Below are positions 1 through 7,683 of a DNA stretch of 64,000 bases, piece by piece. A program made the translations under genes and the position numbers. Within the stretch, counting starts at the first letter, position 1, and every line of letters begins with the position of its first letter. Source of the DNA: Marinibacterium sp050389775 (GTDB taxonomy: Bacteria > Pseudomonadota > Alphaproteobacteria > Rhodobacterales > Rhodobacteraceae); contig NZ_CP177144.1 of NCBI RefSeq assembly GCF_050389775.1, positions 2,418,001 to 2,482,000 of the forward strand. The letters are read 5' to 3'. The notes below the pieces were generated by a model. That model was not told the DNA's origin. It did not search any database and saw nothing but the letters and a program-made list of their open reading frames with translations.

Positions 1-357
1 CTTGTCGATCTCGTCGATCAGCAGGACGACACGGTCCTCGGCGGCGAAAGCCTCCCACAATTTACCCTTTTTCAGGTAATTGCGCACATCATGCACACGT
101 TCGTCGCCCAGTTGACTGTCACGCAGGCGGCTGACGGCATCATATTCGTAAAGACCCTGCTGGGCCCGGGTGGTGGACTTGATGTTCCACTCCAGCATGG
201 TAAGACCCAGCGCATCGGCGATCTGGCGGGCCAATTCGGTCTTGCCGGTTCCCGGCTCGCCCTTGACCAGCAAGGGACGTTCGAGAGTGACCGCGGCATT
301 CACGGCGACGGTCAGGTCGTCTGTTGCGACATACTTCTCTGTGCCGTGAAATTTCAT
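1..357 (-). CDS. MoxR-family AAA+ ATPase, 5' part (runs off the left edge)
   Basis: Only the first 119 codons are in the window. They contain a Walker A motif GEPGTGKT (residues 33-40) and a Walker B stretch VVLLIDEIDK at the truncated end, the arrangement of MoxR/CoxD-like AAA+ ATPases. This family works as an ATP-driven chaperone that matures or loads metal cofactors into partner enzymes, usually together with a VWA-domain protein encoded next door. Any such partner would lie outside the window. The ATG at 357 has an AAGGGA ribosome site just upstream. The protein is cytoplasmic by inference, with no signal peptide. The family call is firm; the substrate is unknown. Confidence 0.85.
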   Translation of the reverse strand, partial: MKFHGTEKYVATDDLTVAVNAAVTLERPLLVKGEPGTGKTELARQIADALGLTMLEWNIKSTTRAQQGLYEYDAVSRLRDSQLGDERVHDVRNYLKKGKLWEAFAAEDRVVLLIDEIDK

Positions 358-540
358 TTTGTAACAATCCCTTGCTGTACATTGCGCCGCATGCATATCT
401 ACCCTGCGTTTTAGACCGGACAGCGCGTGAATGTGTAGTGACAATTGTTAACGCCTCGGATAAACGCTGCGACCATGGAGAGCCAGATGTCTAAGGAACT
501 GAATTTGACGGACGTTGATGGCCAATCCGAGGGAGCCCAA

Positions 541-963
541 ATGAAGCAGGAAGTCTTTCTGCCGGACGATTACCGCCCGGCCGAGGATGAGCCGTTCATG
601 AACGACCGGCAGCTCGAGTATTTCCGCCGCAAGTTGTTGAACTGGAAGGCCGAATTGCTGGCCGAAAGCCGTGACACGATCGAGGGTCTGCAGGACAGCA
701 CCCGTAATATCCCCGACGTGGCCGACCGGGCCAGCGAAGAGACCGATCGCGCGCTGGAATTGCGCACGCGGGATCGGCAGCGCAAGCTGGTTGCCAAGAT
801 CGACTCTGCCCTGCGCCGGATCGACGAGGGTGAATACGGATATTGCGACGTGACCGGAGAGCCGATTTCGCTCAAACGTCTCGATGCCCGTCCGATCGCG
901 ACGATGAGCCTGGAAGCCCAGGAACGTCACGAACGGCGCGAAAAGGTCCATCGCGACGACTGA
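541..963 (+). CDS. dksA: RNA polymerase-binding transcription factor DksA
   Basis: The product is a 140-residue DksA. It binds the RNA polymerase secondary channel and, with ppGpp, retunes rRNA and amino-acid promoters in the stringent response. Visible are the coiled-coil segment with its acidic tip region (NIPDVADRASEETDRALELRTRDR) and the C-terminal helix. The zinc-finger position reads YGYCDVTG... and ATMSLEAQ, so only the first of four canonical cysteines remains. This matches what is known of the Rhodobacter sphaeroides DksA, which works without a Cys4 zinc site. The start at 541 follows GAGGGAGCCC and gives the family-standard N-terminus MKQEVFLPDDY. In-frame ATGs at 487 (after GGAGAGCC) and 475 would add an unconserved extension. 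Confidence 0.93.
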   Translation: MKQEVFLPDDYRPAEDEPFMNDRQLEYFRRKLLNWKAELLAESRDTIEGLQDSTRNIPDVADRASEETDRALELRTRDRQRKLVAKIDSALRRIDEGEYGYCDVTGEPISLKRLDARPIATMSLEAQERHERREKVHRDD

Positions 964-990
964 TCGTCGTCGGAACAACAAGATTGGCGG

Positions 991-1030
991 GGGCGCCGGG
1001 GCGTAAGGCCCCCGGCGCCCTTCGTCTTTT
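991..1030 (+). terminator. Rho-independent terminator after dksA
   Basis: A strong GC hairpin has arms GGGCGCCGGGGC (991-1002) and GCCCCCGGCGCCC (ending at 1020) with one bulge and a short loop. A T-rich run TTCGTCTTTT follows. It lies 28 bp after the dksA stop and before the next gene. Confidence 0.75.
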
Positions 1031-1056
1031 CGGGAAGGCGGGGAACGGGGGCCGAT

Positions 1057-2211
1057 ATGGACAAGCGCGGTGACATCCTAGTGCTGGGCGCCGGGATCGG
1101 CGGGCTGACGGCGGCGCTGGCGCTGCACCGGCGGGGCCATCCGGTGCGGGTGGTCGAGCAGGCGGATGAACTGGCCGAGGTGGGCGCCGGTCTGCAGATC
1201 AGCCCGAACGGCGGCGCGGTCCTGCGCGCGCTGGGGCTGGGCGAGACGCTGGATGCGCTGTCGGTCCGGGCCCGGGCGGTGGTGCTCAGCGATTACCGTC
1301 GGCCGGGCGATGTGCTGCGGCTGGACCTGATGCGGCGGCCGGACCAGCGGTACAACCTGATGCACCGGGCGGATCTGATCGGGCTTTTGCACCGGGCGGT
1401 GCAGGCGGCGGGCATTCCGATCGAGCTGGGGCGGCGGGTTGCCTCGGTCACGCCTGGCGCGCGCGCGATTGTGCGCTTTGGTGATGGCGCCGAAGACAGC
1501 GCCGCGCTGGTGGTCGGGGCCGATGGGCTGCATTCGGTTGCACGCGCGGCGCTGAACGGCGCGGACAAGCCGTTCTTTACGGGCCAGGTGGCCTGGCGCG
1601 CGGTGGTGCCGGTGAGCTCTCCGCTGCCGGGCGAGGCGCGGGTGGTCATGGCGCCGGGCAAGCACCTGGTCTGCTACCCGCTGCGCGACGGGCGGTTGGC
1701 CAACCTGGTGGCAATCCGCGAACAGGCGGAGTGGGTGGCCGAAGGCTGGCATCACGACGACGATCCGGCCAACCTGCGGGCGGCCTTCGCCGACCTGCGC
1801 GGCCCGGCGCGCGATCTGCTGGATAGGGTTGAAACCGTTGGTCTCTGGGGGCTTTTTCGCCATTCGGTGGCCGGGCGATGGTGGGGCGATGGGGTGGCGA
1901 TCCTTGGTGACGCGGCACATCCGACACTGCCGTTCCTGGCGCAAGGGGCAAACCTGGCGCTGGAAGATGCCTGGGTCCTGGCGCGGTGCTGGGACGGATC
2001 GGACGGGTCGCTGGCGGCCTATCAGCAGGCCCGGCGCGACCGCGCGGCCCGGGTGATCGCCGCGGCCAATCGCAACGCCTGGAAGTACCACATGCGCTTC
2101 CCGCCCGCTCGCGGGATCGGTCATGTGGCTTTGCGGCTGGCGGGCGCACTGGCGCCCGAGTTGATGCTGCGCCAGTTCGACTGGATCTATGGCGAGGATG
2201 TCACCGCCTGA
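1057..2211 (+). CDS. FAD-dependent monooxygenase (salicylate hydroxylase / UbiH-like)
   Basis: The product is a 384-residue group A flavoprotein monooxygenase. Three family signatures are visible: the N-terminal FAD-binding GAGIGG (residues 11-16), the mid-protein DG motif (VVGADGLHSVARAAL), and the second FAD motif LGDAAHPTLPFLAQGAN near residues 284-297. Such enzymes use NAD(P)H and O2 to hydroxylate small aromatic rings. The closest flavour by sequence feel is 3-hydroxybenzoate 6-hydroxylase or salicylate hydroxylase, but the substrate cannot be read from sequence. It stands alone between dksA and convergent xth, with no ring-cleavage genes nearby, so the pathway is open. No signal peptide is present. 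Confidence 0.85.
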   Translation: MDKRGDILVLGAGIGGLTAALALHRRGHPVRVVEQADELAEVGAGLQISPNGGAVLRALGLGETLDALSVRARAVVLSDYRRPGDVLRLDLMRRPDQRYNLMHRADLIGLLHRAVQAAGIPIELGRRVASVTPGARAIVRFGDGAEDSAALVVGADGLHSVARAALNGADKPFFTGQVAWRAVVPVSSPLPGEARVVMAPGKHLVCYPLRDGRLANLVAIREQAEWVAEGWHHDDDPANLRAAFADLRGPARDLLDRVETVGLWGLFRHSVAGRWWGDGVAILGDAAHPTLPFLAQGANLALEDAWVLARCWDGSDGSLAAYQQARRDRAARVIAAANRNAWKYHMRFPPARGIGHVALRLAGALAPELMLRQFDWIYGEDVTA

Positions 2212-2255
2212 GGTGCCCTTGATTGGCGGCGCGTGGGGTGGACGCGGCGGTGTAG

Positions 2256-2281
2256 GGTATTTTTACCAAGAAGAAGCCAGG
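2256..2281 (-). repeat. Dispersed A/G-rich 3'-end element, copy A
   Basis: Read on the plus strand this is GGTATTTTTACC followed by AAGAAGAAGCCAGG. It is the most diverged of four related elements in the window. It sits downstream of xth in the convergent gap 2212-2400, facing copy B in inverted orientation. The rest of this gap shows only a GC-rich inverted segment. Confidence 0.45.
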
Positions 2282-2333
2282 GGAGCGCGCTCCTGCCCAT
2301 CGCCGTGCGGGCGTGGGGGACAGGGCGCGCGGT

Positions 2334-2360
2334 GCTGCTTCTTTCTCTTTGAAAATATCC
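2334..2360 (+). repeat. Dispersed A/G-rich 3'-end element, copy B
   Basis: The plus strand reads CTGCTTCTTTCTCTTTGAAAA and then TATCC. This is nearly identical to the complement of copy D at 47324-47354 and close to copy C at 28053-28084. It lies downstream of the flavin monooxygenase, in the same relation to its gene as copies C and D have to the cupin gene and pdxA. Confidence 0.6.
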
Positions 2361-2400
2361 GGCCTTGTCCACTCCGCCCATGCGGCGATGGGCAGGGGCG

Positions 2401-3180
2401 TCAGGCGTCCAGTTCGATCCAGACGGGCACGTGGTCCGACGGCTTGGTCCGGCCGCGGATCTCGGCGTCGACGCCGCAATCGGACAGGCGGTCGGCGGCC
2501 TGGGGGGTCAGCAGCAGGTGGTCGATGCGGATGCCGTCGTTGCGATCCCAGGCGCCGGCCTGGTAATCCCAGAAGGAATAGACCCCGGCCGCGCCGTTCC
2601 TGGCCCGCAGCGCATCGGTGAAACCCAGGTTGACGATGCGCCGAAAGGCTTCGCGGCTTTCCAGCCGGAACAGCGCATCCTCGCGCCAGGCCTCGGGGCG
2701 GGCGGCGTCTTCGGCCTGGGGGATGATGTTGTAATCGCCGGCCATCACCGCGACCTCTTCGCCGGCCAGCAGGTCCTGCGCTCGGGCCAGCAGGCGCTCC
2801 ATCCAGGCCAGCTTGTAATCGTATTTCGGCCCCGGCACCGGGTTGCCATTGGGCAAGTAGAGCCCGCAGAGGCGCACCGCCGTCTTGCCCACGACCGTCG
2901 CTTCGATCCAGCGGGCCTGTTCGTCGCTGTCATCGCCGGGCAGGCCGCGGGTGACGTCTTCGAGCGGCAGTTTCGACAGGATCGCCACCCCGTTGAAGGA
3001 TTTCTGACCGTGGGTTTCCACATTGTAGCCGCGGTCTTCGAAAAGCTCGCGCGGGAAGGCCGTGTCGACCGACTTGATCTCTTGCAGCAGCGCCACGTCG
3101 GGCTGGGCTTCGTCGAGCCAGGCGGGCAGGGCCTCGGCCCGGGCGCGGATGCCGTTGATGTTGAACGTGGCGATCTTCAT
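2401..3180 (-). CDS. xth: Exodeoxyribonuclease III (AP endonuclease)
   Basis: The product is a 259-residue enzyme of the EEP endonuclease fold. It cleaves DNA 5' of abasic sites and removes 3' blocking groups in base-excision repair. Signatures include MKIATFNINGIRAR at the start, the metal-binding LLQEIK glutamate (E34), VMAGDYNIIP with catalytic Asp and Asn, and the C-terminal SDHVP histidine. The length matches the XthA family. The start at 3180 is preceded by GGAGGGCCCC. An upstream in-frame start at 3222 would add 14 residues and is not supported. The gene converges on the flavin monooxygenase. Confidence 0.92.
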   Translation of the reverse strand: MKIATFNINGIRARAEALPAWLDEAQPDVALLQEIKSVDTAFPRELFEDRGYNVETHGQKSFNGVAILSKLPLEDVTRGLPGDDSDEQARWIEATVVGKTAVRLCGLYLPNGNPVPGPKYDYKLAWMERLLARAQDLLAGEEVAVMAGDYNIIPQAEDAARPEAWREDALFRLESREAFRRIVNLGFTDALRARNGAAGVYSFWDYQAGAWDRNDGIRIDHLLLTPQAADRLSDCGVDAEIRGRTKPSDHVPVWIELDA

Positions 3181-3372
3181 GGGGCCCTCCGCCGGCAATG
3201 GTCGGGCCAACCTATCCCTCATGCGGCGGCCGGGGGCAAGGCGCGGCGGCGGGTCGACGCTGACACCAGAATGGGGTGAGTCGCCCCGGATCGGGGCTTG
3301 ATCCCCCTTCGTTCTGCGCGATTCGGAGGCGACGATGCCCGCTATTGGAGCGAATCCAGCAACAATGCGCCT

Positions 3373-3381
3373 TGTGGATAA
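3373..3381 (-). promoter_or_regulatory. DnaA box (TTATCCACA), upstream copy
   Basis: TGTGGATAA on the plus strand is the exact complement of the strong DnaA box TTATCCACA. It lies 185 bp before the repeat-peptide start and 75 bp from a second identical box in the same orientation. Confidence 0.5.
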
Positions 3382-3447
3382 GTTTTTTCATAGAATTTGT
3401 GACAGTTTGTTTCCAAATTCGGTCAGAGAATTGGGTGGCGAGCTTCA

Positions 3448-3456
3448 TGTGGATAA
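3448..3456 (-). promoter_or_regulatory. DnaA box (TTATCCACA), downstream copy
   Basis: This is a second perfect TGTGGATAA in the same orientation as the box at 3373-3381. The only other perfect copy I found in the window is at 25462-25470. Whether DnaA binds here is inference. Confidence 0.5.
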
Positions 3457-3557
3457 CTCGCCTAGAGTGCCCGCTCAGGTTGTGTGAGCTATTTTCAACT
3501 CGCCAAATGCGTGTAACCGTAATTGCGGGATCAACCTGCATGAACGGAGACACTGTC

Positions 3558-3971
3558 ATGAAAACCTTGCTGAAAACCTACCGCGCCCCCGTCACCTTGG
3601 CCGCCACCGGCGCCTTTTGCGGAGATGGGGTCGAAATGTTCTCGTCCGGCTCGGCGCCCGTTGCCTCGGGTGACATGTTCGATGGCGCCGACATCGGGAT
3701 GTTTTCCTCCGGTTCCGCCCCCCGGGCCGCGGCCACGGCCGTGACCGGCGAAGGGGTCGAGATGTTCTCGTCCGGCTCGGCACCGGCGCGCGGCGGGGTT
3801 CTGACCGGCGAGCTGGTGCAGATGTTCTCTTCGGGGTCCGCCCCCAGCGCCTCGGCCGATGCGGCCACGGGTGAGGGCACGCGGATGTTCTCGTCGGGCT
3901 CGGCGCCCGCGGCACGGCGCGCCGAGATCGCGGCCGGGGACGCCACGCAGATGTTCTCGTCGGGCAGCTGA
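3558..3971 (+). CDS. Repeat peptide with six MFSSGSAP motifs (possible multi-core precursor peptide)
   Basis: The product is 137 residues and I do not recognise a named family with certainty. After a basic N-terminus (MKTLLKTYR) and a short hydrophobic stretch come six copies of MFSSGSAP, with the Met at residues 27, 48, 69, 89, 110 and 132. The spacing is 20-22 residues, each copy is usually led by G-[DE]-x-[VIT]-x, and the last copy ends at MFSSGS-stop. The copies use different synonymous codons for F, S, G, A and P, so the peptide rather than the DNA is conserved. There is one cysteine (C21). GGAG lies 9 bp before the ATG at 3558. An ATG at 3540 is an alternative start. Export, cleavage or modification of the repeats is inference. 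Confidence 0.7.
   Translation: MKTLLKTYRAPVTLAATGAFCGDGVEMFSSGSAPVASGDMFDGADIGMFSSGSAPRAAATAVTGEGVEMFSSGSAPARGGVLTGELVQMFSSGSAPSASADAATGEGTRMFSSGSAPAARRAEIAAGDATQMFSSGS
3636..3971 (+). repeat. Six-unit in-frame repeat encoding G-[DE]-x-x-x-MFSSGSAP
   Basis: The units are about 60-66 bp with a highly conserved 24-bp core starting ATGTTCTC or ATGTTTTC. The spacers vary in sequence and slightly in length (20, 21 or 22 codons). The final unit is cut short by the stop codon. Confidence 0.85.
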
Positions 3972-4059
3972 CGCGCCGCGGGTCGATCCGGGCAACGGGG
4001 CGGCCAGGGAGCCATCAAGGCGTCACGGAAACGCCGATCCAACCGAAAGGATTTTCCAG

Positions 4060-5151
4060 ATGTCGAATGTCATTCCCCTGAACGTCCCGTCCCGGCGCCA
4101 GAGCGAGGGCGCCCGGTTGGGCGCCCTGCTGGACAGCTTTGCCGCCCATCGCCGCTTTGGCGACGATGTCTTCTGGCTGAAGGAAAACGCCGAGCTGCTC
4201 AACATCTGCGAATGCACGGGCCGGGCGGTTCCCGCCGAGGCCCTGCAGGCGCATGCCGGCTTCATGGCGCGTATCGCGCAGCGCATGGAGTTCTTTCCGC
4301 AATATTACCGCTTCCTCCTGTCGATCTGCCTGGATGTCGAGGACCTGGCCGAACGGGCCGGCCTGGAACCGGGCACGACCGGGGCCGAGATGGTCGAATG
4401 GGCCGCCCGACAGGGGCTGGCCCGGGCCGAGATGTCCGACCTGCAACGGGCCGAGGCACGGCGACTTATGCTGCGGCGCGGCGTCGATCCGCTGCCCGAG
4501 GATACCGGCCTGGCCGAACGGCTGCACCGGTTCATCGACCGCTCGGGCACCTTTCAGCTGCCCAACAAGAAGGCAGCCTACGAGCTGACCCACATCGTTT
4601 TCTACCTCAGCGCCTATGGCCGGCAGGATCCGGGATTGTCCGATGCGGCCGTGGCCTCGCTGGAATATGCCGGCATCCTGGCCTGGCTGGACCAGAACGC
4701 CGATCTGCTGGCCGAGGTCTGTGTTGCGCTGCGCTATGCCGGGCGACAGCCGTCGGAGATCTGGGAAGACTGGATCGCCACCCGTGTCGCAGGCTTTGGC
4801 ATGGTCGCCGGTGATGGGGCGGATATACACGACGATTACCACGAATTTTTCGTGTCGAACTGGGCGCTTGCAATGGCCGGGCGGGGGGCGTTCAGCCGTC
4901 CGGTGGCGGGCGGGGCGATGTCGTTTCACGCCCCTCCGGCGACCGTGGCGCCGTTGCGCGCCCTGTCCGATTGCCTGTTCCGCCTGGACGATCGGCGCAG
5001 CGACGATTGGGAGCGCATGCGCGCGCTGGTTGCCGACACGCTGGAGGACGAAGGCCGGAACGTCCTTTTGGCAGCCGAGCGTTGCACCGAGCGGTTCGGT
5101 GAATTCTTCGCCGGTTTCGCCCGCACCGGCCTGCGCGGGGTGGCCTCGTGA
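4060..5151 (+). CDS. Uncharacterised helical protein of the MFSSGSAP cassette
   Basis: The product is 363 residues with no signal peptide, no membrane segment and no catalytic motif that I can name. The sequence looks all-helical. Two stretches resemble each other, FWLKENAELLNICECTGRAVP near residues 31-51 and AWLDQNADLLAEVCVALRYAG near residues 208-228, which suggests an internal duplication. Just before the second stretch lies a conserved-looking YELTHIVFYLSAYGRQDPGL segment. The start at 4060 has AAAGGA upstream. It follows the repeat peptide by 88 bp and overlaps the exporter gene by 4 bp, so all three are probably co-transcribed. It could be a peptide-modifying enzyme, a maturation scaffold or a binding protein. 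None of these is shown. Confidence 0.65.
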   Translation: MSNVIPLNVPSRRQSEGARLGALLDSFAAHRRFGDDVFWLKENAELLNICECTGRAVPAEALQAHAGFMARIAQRMEFFPQYYRFLLSICLDVEDLAERAGLEPGTTGAEMVEWAARQGLARAEMSDLQRAEARRLMLRRGVDPLPEDTGLAERLHRFIDRSGTFQLPNKKAAYELTHIVFYLSAYGRQDPGLSDAAVASLEYAGILAWLDQNADLLAEVCVALRYAGRQPSEIWEDWIATRVAGFGMVAGDGADIHDDYHEFFVSNWALAMAGRGAFSRPVAGGAMSFHAPPATVAPLRALSDCLFRLDDRRSDDWERMRALVADTLEDEGRNVLLAAERCTERFGEFFAGFARTGLRGVAS

Positions 5152-6107
5152 GGCCGGGGTCGATGCTGGCCGGGAGCGCCGTGACGGGCGCCGGGCTGGT
5201 CGTGATCTACACCGGGCTGATCTCGTCGGCCGATGCGATCACCAAGCTGATCGCCGGTGGATATGCTGCACCGCAGCTATATGCGCTGAGCGGGCTGATC
5301 GTCGTGGCGCTGAGCCTGGCCGCCGATCGCCATCCCGGGCGGCGGCAGGGGCTGGGCACCGGGCGGCCGGGGGCCATGGCCCTGCGCGCGGGGGCCACGG
5401 TGGTGGCTGCGCTGGCGTTCTTTCAGGCCTTCCGCCTGCTGCCCTTTGCCGAGGTCTTCCTGTTCATCGGGCTGATGCCCCTGATGGCCGGGCTGATGTC
5501 GGGGCCGATCCTGGGCGAACACGTGCGCCCCACCGCCTGGGGCGCGCTGGCCGCCGGGTTTATAGGTGTGCTCTGTCTCTTTCCCGAAGGCCGCACGGGC
5601 CTCGGCCCCGGCCATCTCTGGGCGCTGCTGGCCAGCCTCGCCGGCACCCTGTCGATGGTCCTGGCCCGGCTGATCGGGCGCAGTGAAAGCAACGCGCTGG
5701 CGCAGGTTTTCTATCCCAATGCCGCGCTGTGCCTGGTCATGGGCCTGGTCTTGCCCTTTGTCTGGCGGCCGATGCCCCTGGCCGACCTGGCCTGGGTGGC
5801 GGGCTATGCCGTGCTGCTCTTTGCTGCGCGCTGGGTGCTGGTCGTGGCCCTGCGCCTGTTGCCGGCCTTTGTGGTTACGCCACTGATGAACCTGCAATTT
5901 GTCTGGATGGCCATCCTGGGCGCGCTGGCCTTTGGCGAAGGGCTGCGCCCGGGGCTGTTGATCGGCGTGGCCATCGTGGCCGGATCGGGGCTGATGCTGA
6001 TGCGCGACACGATGCGCCCGGCCGAGCGCGTGGTGCGCCCGGCGTTCCGGCCCTGGCCGGGAGCCTTTGGGCCGGGGCATTGGCCGGGCCCGCGCACCGA
6101 TCCCTAG
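5148..6107 (+). CDS. EamA/DMT-family transporter
   Basis: The product is a 319-residue integral membrane protein with about ten predicted helices in two EamA-like halves. Visible cues are VVAALAFFQAFRLLPFAEVFLFI in the first half and LMNLQFVWMAILGALAFGE in the second. Family members export small metabolites or amino-acid derivatives. The GTG start at 5148 overlaps the upstream stop as GTGA, indicating translational coupling with the helical protein. An ATG at 5163 is an alternative start. The C-terminus has a short basic, proline-rich tail. The context suggests it exports a product of the cassette, but co-localisation is the only evidence. Confidence 0.85.
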   Translation: MRPGSMLAGSAVTGAGLVVIYTGLISSADAITKLIAGGYAAPQLYALSGLIVVALSLAADRHPGRRQGLGTGRPGAMALRAGATVVAALAFFQAFRLLPFAEVFLFIGLMPLMAGLMSGPILGEHVRPTAWGALAAGFIGVLCLFPEGRTGLGPGHLWALLASLAGTLSMVLARLIGRSESNALAQVFYPNAALCLVMGLVLPFVWRPMPLADLAWVAGYAVLLFAARWVLVVALRLLPAFVVTPLMNLQFVWMAILGALAFGEGLRPGLLIGVAIVAGSGLMLMRDTMRPAERVVRPAFRPWPGAFGPGHWPGPRTDP

Positions 6108-6141
6108 GCCCTGCAACCCCGGCAGGCCGGGAGCGGCCTGG

Positions 6142-6465
6142 TCACATGGAAAAGGACGTGCCGCAGCCGCAGGACGACGTGGCGTTGGGGTTTTCGATCA
6201 CGAACCGCGCGCCGATCAGCTCTTCGGTGAAATCGATCACCGCGTTTTCCAGGAAGGGCAGCGACACGGTGTCGACGACCACCTTCTGGCCCTGGCCTTC
6301 CAGCACAAGGTCATCGGCCGCCGGCGTATCCAGCGCGATTTCGTATTGAAAGCCCGAACATCCGCCACCTTCGACGGCAATGCGCAGGGCCTGGCCCTGG
6401 GTCGCGGCGCCGATCTCGGCCAGGCGGGCAAAGGCGCGGTCCGTCACTTTGGGGGGCAGTTGCAT
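6142..6465 (-). CDS. erpA: A-type iron-sulfur carrier protein (ErpA/IscA family)
   Basis: The product is a 107-residue HesB/IscA-fold protein that carries [Fe-S] clusters and hands them to apo-enzymes in the cytoplasm. The three ligand cysteines are present: C36 in EGGGCSGF, and C99 and C101 in SSCGCGTSF near the C-terminus. The length is typical. It is transcribed divergently from the dGTPase gene. ErpA and IscA cannot be separated safely by eye. No isc or suf genes are nearby, which favours a free-standing ErpA-type carrier. Confidence 0.88.
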   Translation of the reverse strand: MQLPPKVTDRAFARLAEIGAATQGQALRIAVEGGGCSGFQYEIALDTPAADDLVLEGQGQKVVVDTVSLPFLENAVIDFTEELIGARFVIENPNATSSCGCGTSFSM

Positions 6466-6546
6466 GGGTTAACCCTCGCGGTTTTCATCAAGGACAGACC
6501 GTAATATAGAAGCGCGAAAGACGGGCGACAAGAACGAGAGACCGAC

Positions 6547-7683
6547 ATGCGCGCGGCCTATGCCTCGGATCCCGGGGCCAGCAGGGGACGGCTGGTCACG
6601 GAAGAGGACAGCAATTTCCGTTCCTGCTTCCAGCGGGACCGGGATCGTATCATCCATTCCGGCGCCTTCCGCCGGCTGAAACACAAGACACAGGTCTTCG
6701 TCGAACACGAAGGCGACAATTACCGCACGCGCCTGACCCATTCGATCGAGGTGGCCCAGGTGGCGCGCACGATTGCCGGCGCGCTTGGCCTGAACGGCGA
6801 GCTGACCGAAGCCGTGGCCCTGGCCCATGACCTGGGCCACACGCCCTTTGGCCATACCGGCGAGGATGCGCTGCATGCGCTGATGGCGCCTTATGGCGGG
6901 TTCGATCACAACGCCCAGGCGATCCGCATCGTGACCCGGCTGGAACAGCATTACGCGCGGTTTGACGGGTGCAACCTGACCTGGGAAACGCTGGAAGGCA
7001 TTGCCAAGCACAATGGTCCGGTGGTCGGCGACCTGCCCTGGGCGTTGGCCGAATACAACGAGATCCACGATCTCGAACTGCACACCCATGCCAGCGCCGA
7101 GGCCCAGGTCGCCGCGCTGTCGGACGACATTGCCTACAACAACCACGACCTGATGGACGGGCTGCGGGCCGGGCTGTTCAGCGATGACGAGGTGGCCGAG
7201 CTGCCCATCGTGGGCGCGGCCTATGCCGAGGTCGACCGGCTGTTCCCCGACCTGGAGTTCGGCCGCCGGCGCCACGAGGCGCTGCGCCGGGTCTTTGGCG
7301 TGATGGTCAGCGACGTGATCGACGTGTCGCGGGCGCTGCTGGCGGGGTCGGGGGCCGGATCGGTCGAAGAGATCCGCCATCACGGCGCGCCGGTCATTGC
7401 CTTTTCCGACGGGCTCTGGGCCGATCTGAAGGAGATCCGGGCCTTTCTCTTCGGCCACATGTACCGCGCGCCGCGGGTGATGGAAGAGCGCGAAAAGGTG
7501 ACGGGCGTGGTGATGGACCTGTTCCCGCTCTACCTCGACCAGCCCGATCTGATGCCCACGCGCTGGCAAAAGGCCGTGGCTCAGGTGCCCGACGACACCA
7601 CGCTGGCCCGGCTGGTCAGCGATTACATCGCCGGCATGACCGACCGGTTTGCCCTGCAGGAACACCACCGGCTGTTCGGCTGA
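6547..7683 (+). CDS. dgt: dGTP triphosphohydrolase-like HD-domain protein
   Basis: The product is a 378-residue HD phosphohydrolase of the deoxyguanosinetriphosphate triphosphohydrolase-like group. It converts dNTPs, mainly dGTP in characterised members, to nucleoside and tripolyphosphate and so shapes the dNTP pool. The metal site is visible: H65 in RLTHSIEV and H94-D95 in ALAHDLGHTPFGHTGED. The N-terminal FQRDRDRIIHSGAFRRLKHKTQVF is also diagnostic. The shorter type-2 length fits alphaproteobacterial members. It lies divergent from erpA and upstream of argS. Confidence 0.9.
   Translation: MRAAYASDPGASRGRLVTEEDSNFRSCFQRDRDRIIHSGAFRRLKHKTQVFVEHEGDNYRTRLTHSIEVAQVARTIAGALGLNGELTEAVALAHDLGHTPFGHTGEDALHALMAPYGGFDHNAQAIRIVTRLEQHYARFDGCNLTWETLEGIAKHNGPVVGDLPWALAEYNEIHDLELHTHASAEAQVAALSDDIAYNNHDLMDGLRAGLFSDDEVAELPIVGAAYAEVDRLFPDLEFGRRRHEALRRVFGVMVSDVIDVSRALLAGSGAGSVEEIRHHGAPVIAFSDGLWADLKEIRAFLFGHMYRAPRVMEEREKVTGVVMDLFPLYLDQPDLMPTRWQKAVAQVPDDTTLARLVSDYIAGMTDRFALQEHHRLFG

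Larger units (their letters stand above)
3181..3557. other. 377-bp intergenic leader region of the MFSSGSAP cassette
   Basis: The region separates divergent xth from the repeat-peptide gene. Its right two thirds (about 3350-3540) are clearly more AT-rich than the surrounding genes. It holds two perfect DnaA boxes, listed separately, and two GANTC sites (3320-3324 and 3352-3356). GANTC is the target of the alphaproteobacterial cell-cycle methylase CcrM. I see no convincing coding frame. The cassette promoter should lie here, but I cannot fix a -35/-10 pair with confidence. Confidence 0.5.

Noticed and set aside
445..540. The longer dksA product starting at 445 or 475
   Set aside because: The extra residues are not part of the known family, and the ATG at 541 has its own GAGGGAG site. 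ATG 487 remains possible.
3558..3971. The repeat peptide as a classical lipoprotein or Sec substrate
   Set aside because: The sequence before Cys21 is ATGAF, which does not fit a lipobox, and the hydrophobic stretch is too short for a clear Sec signal.
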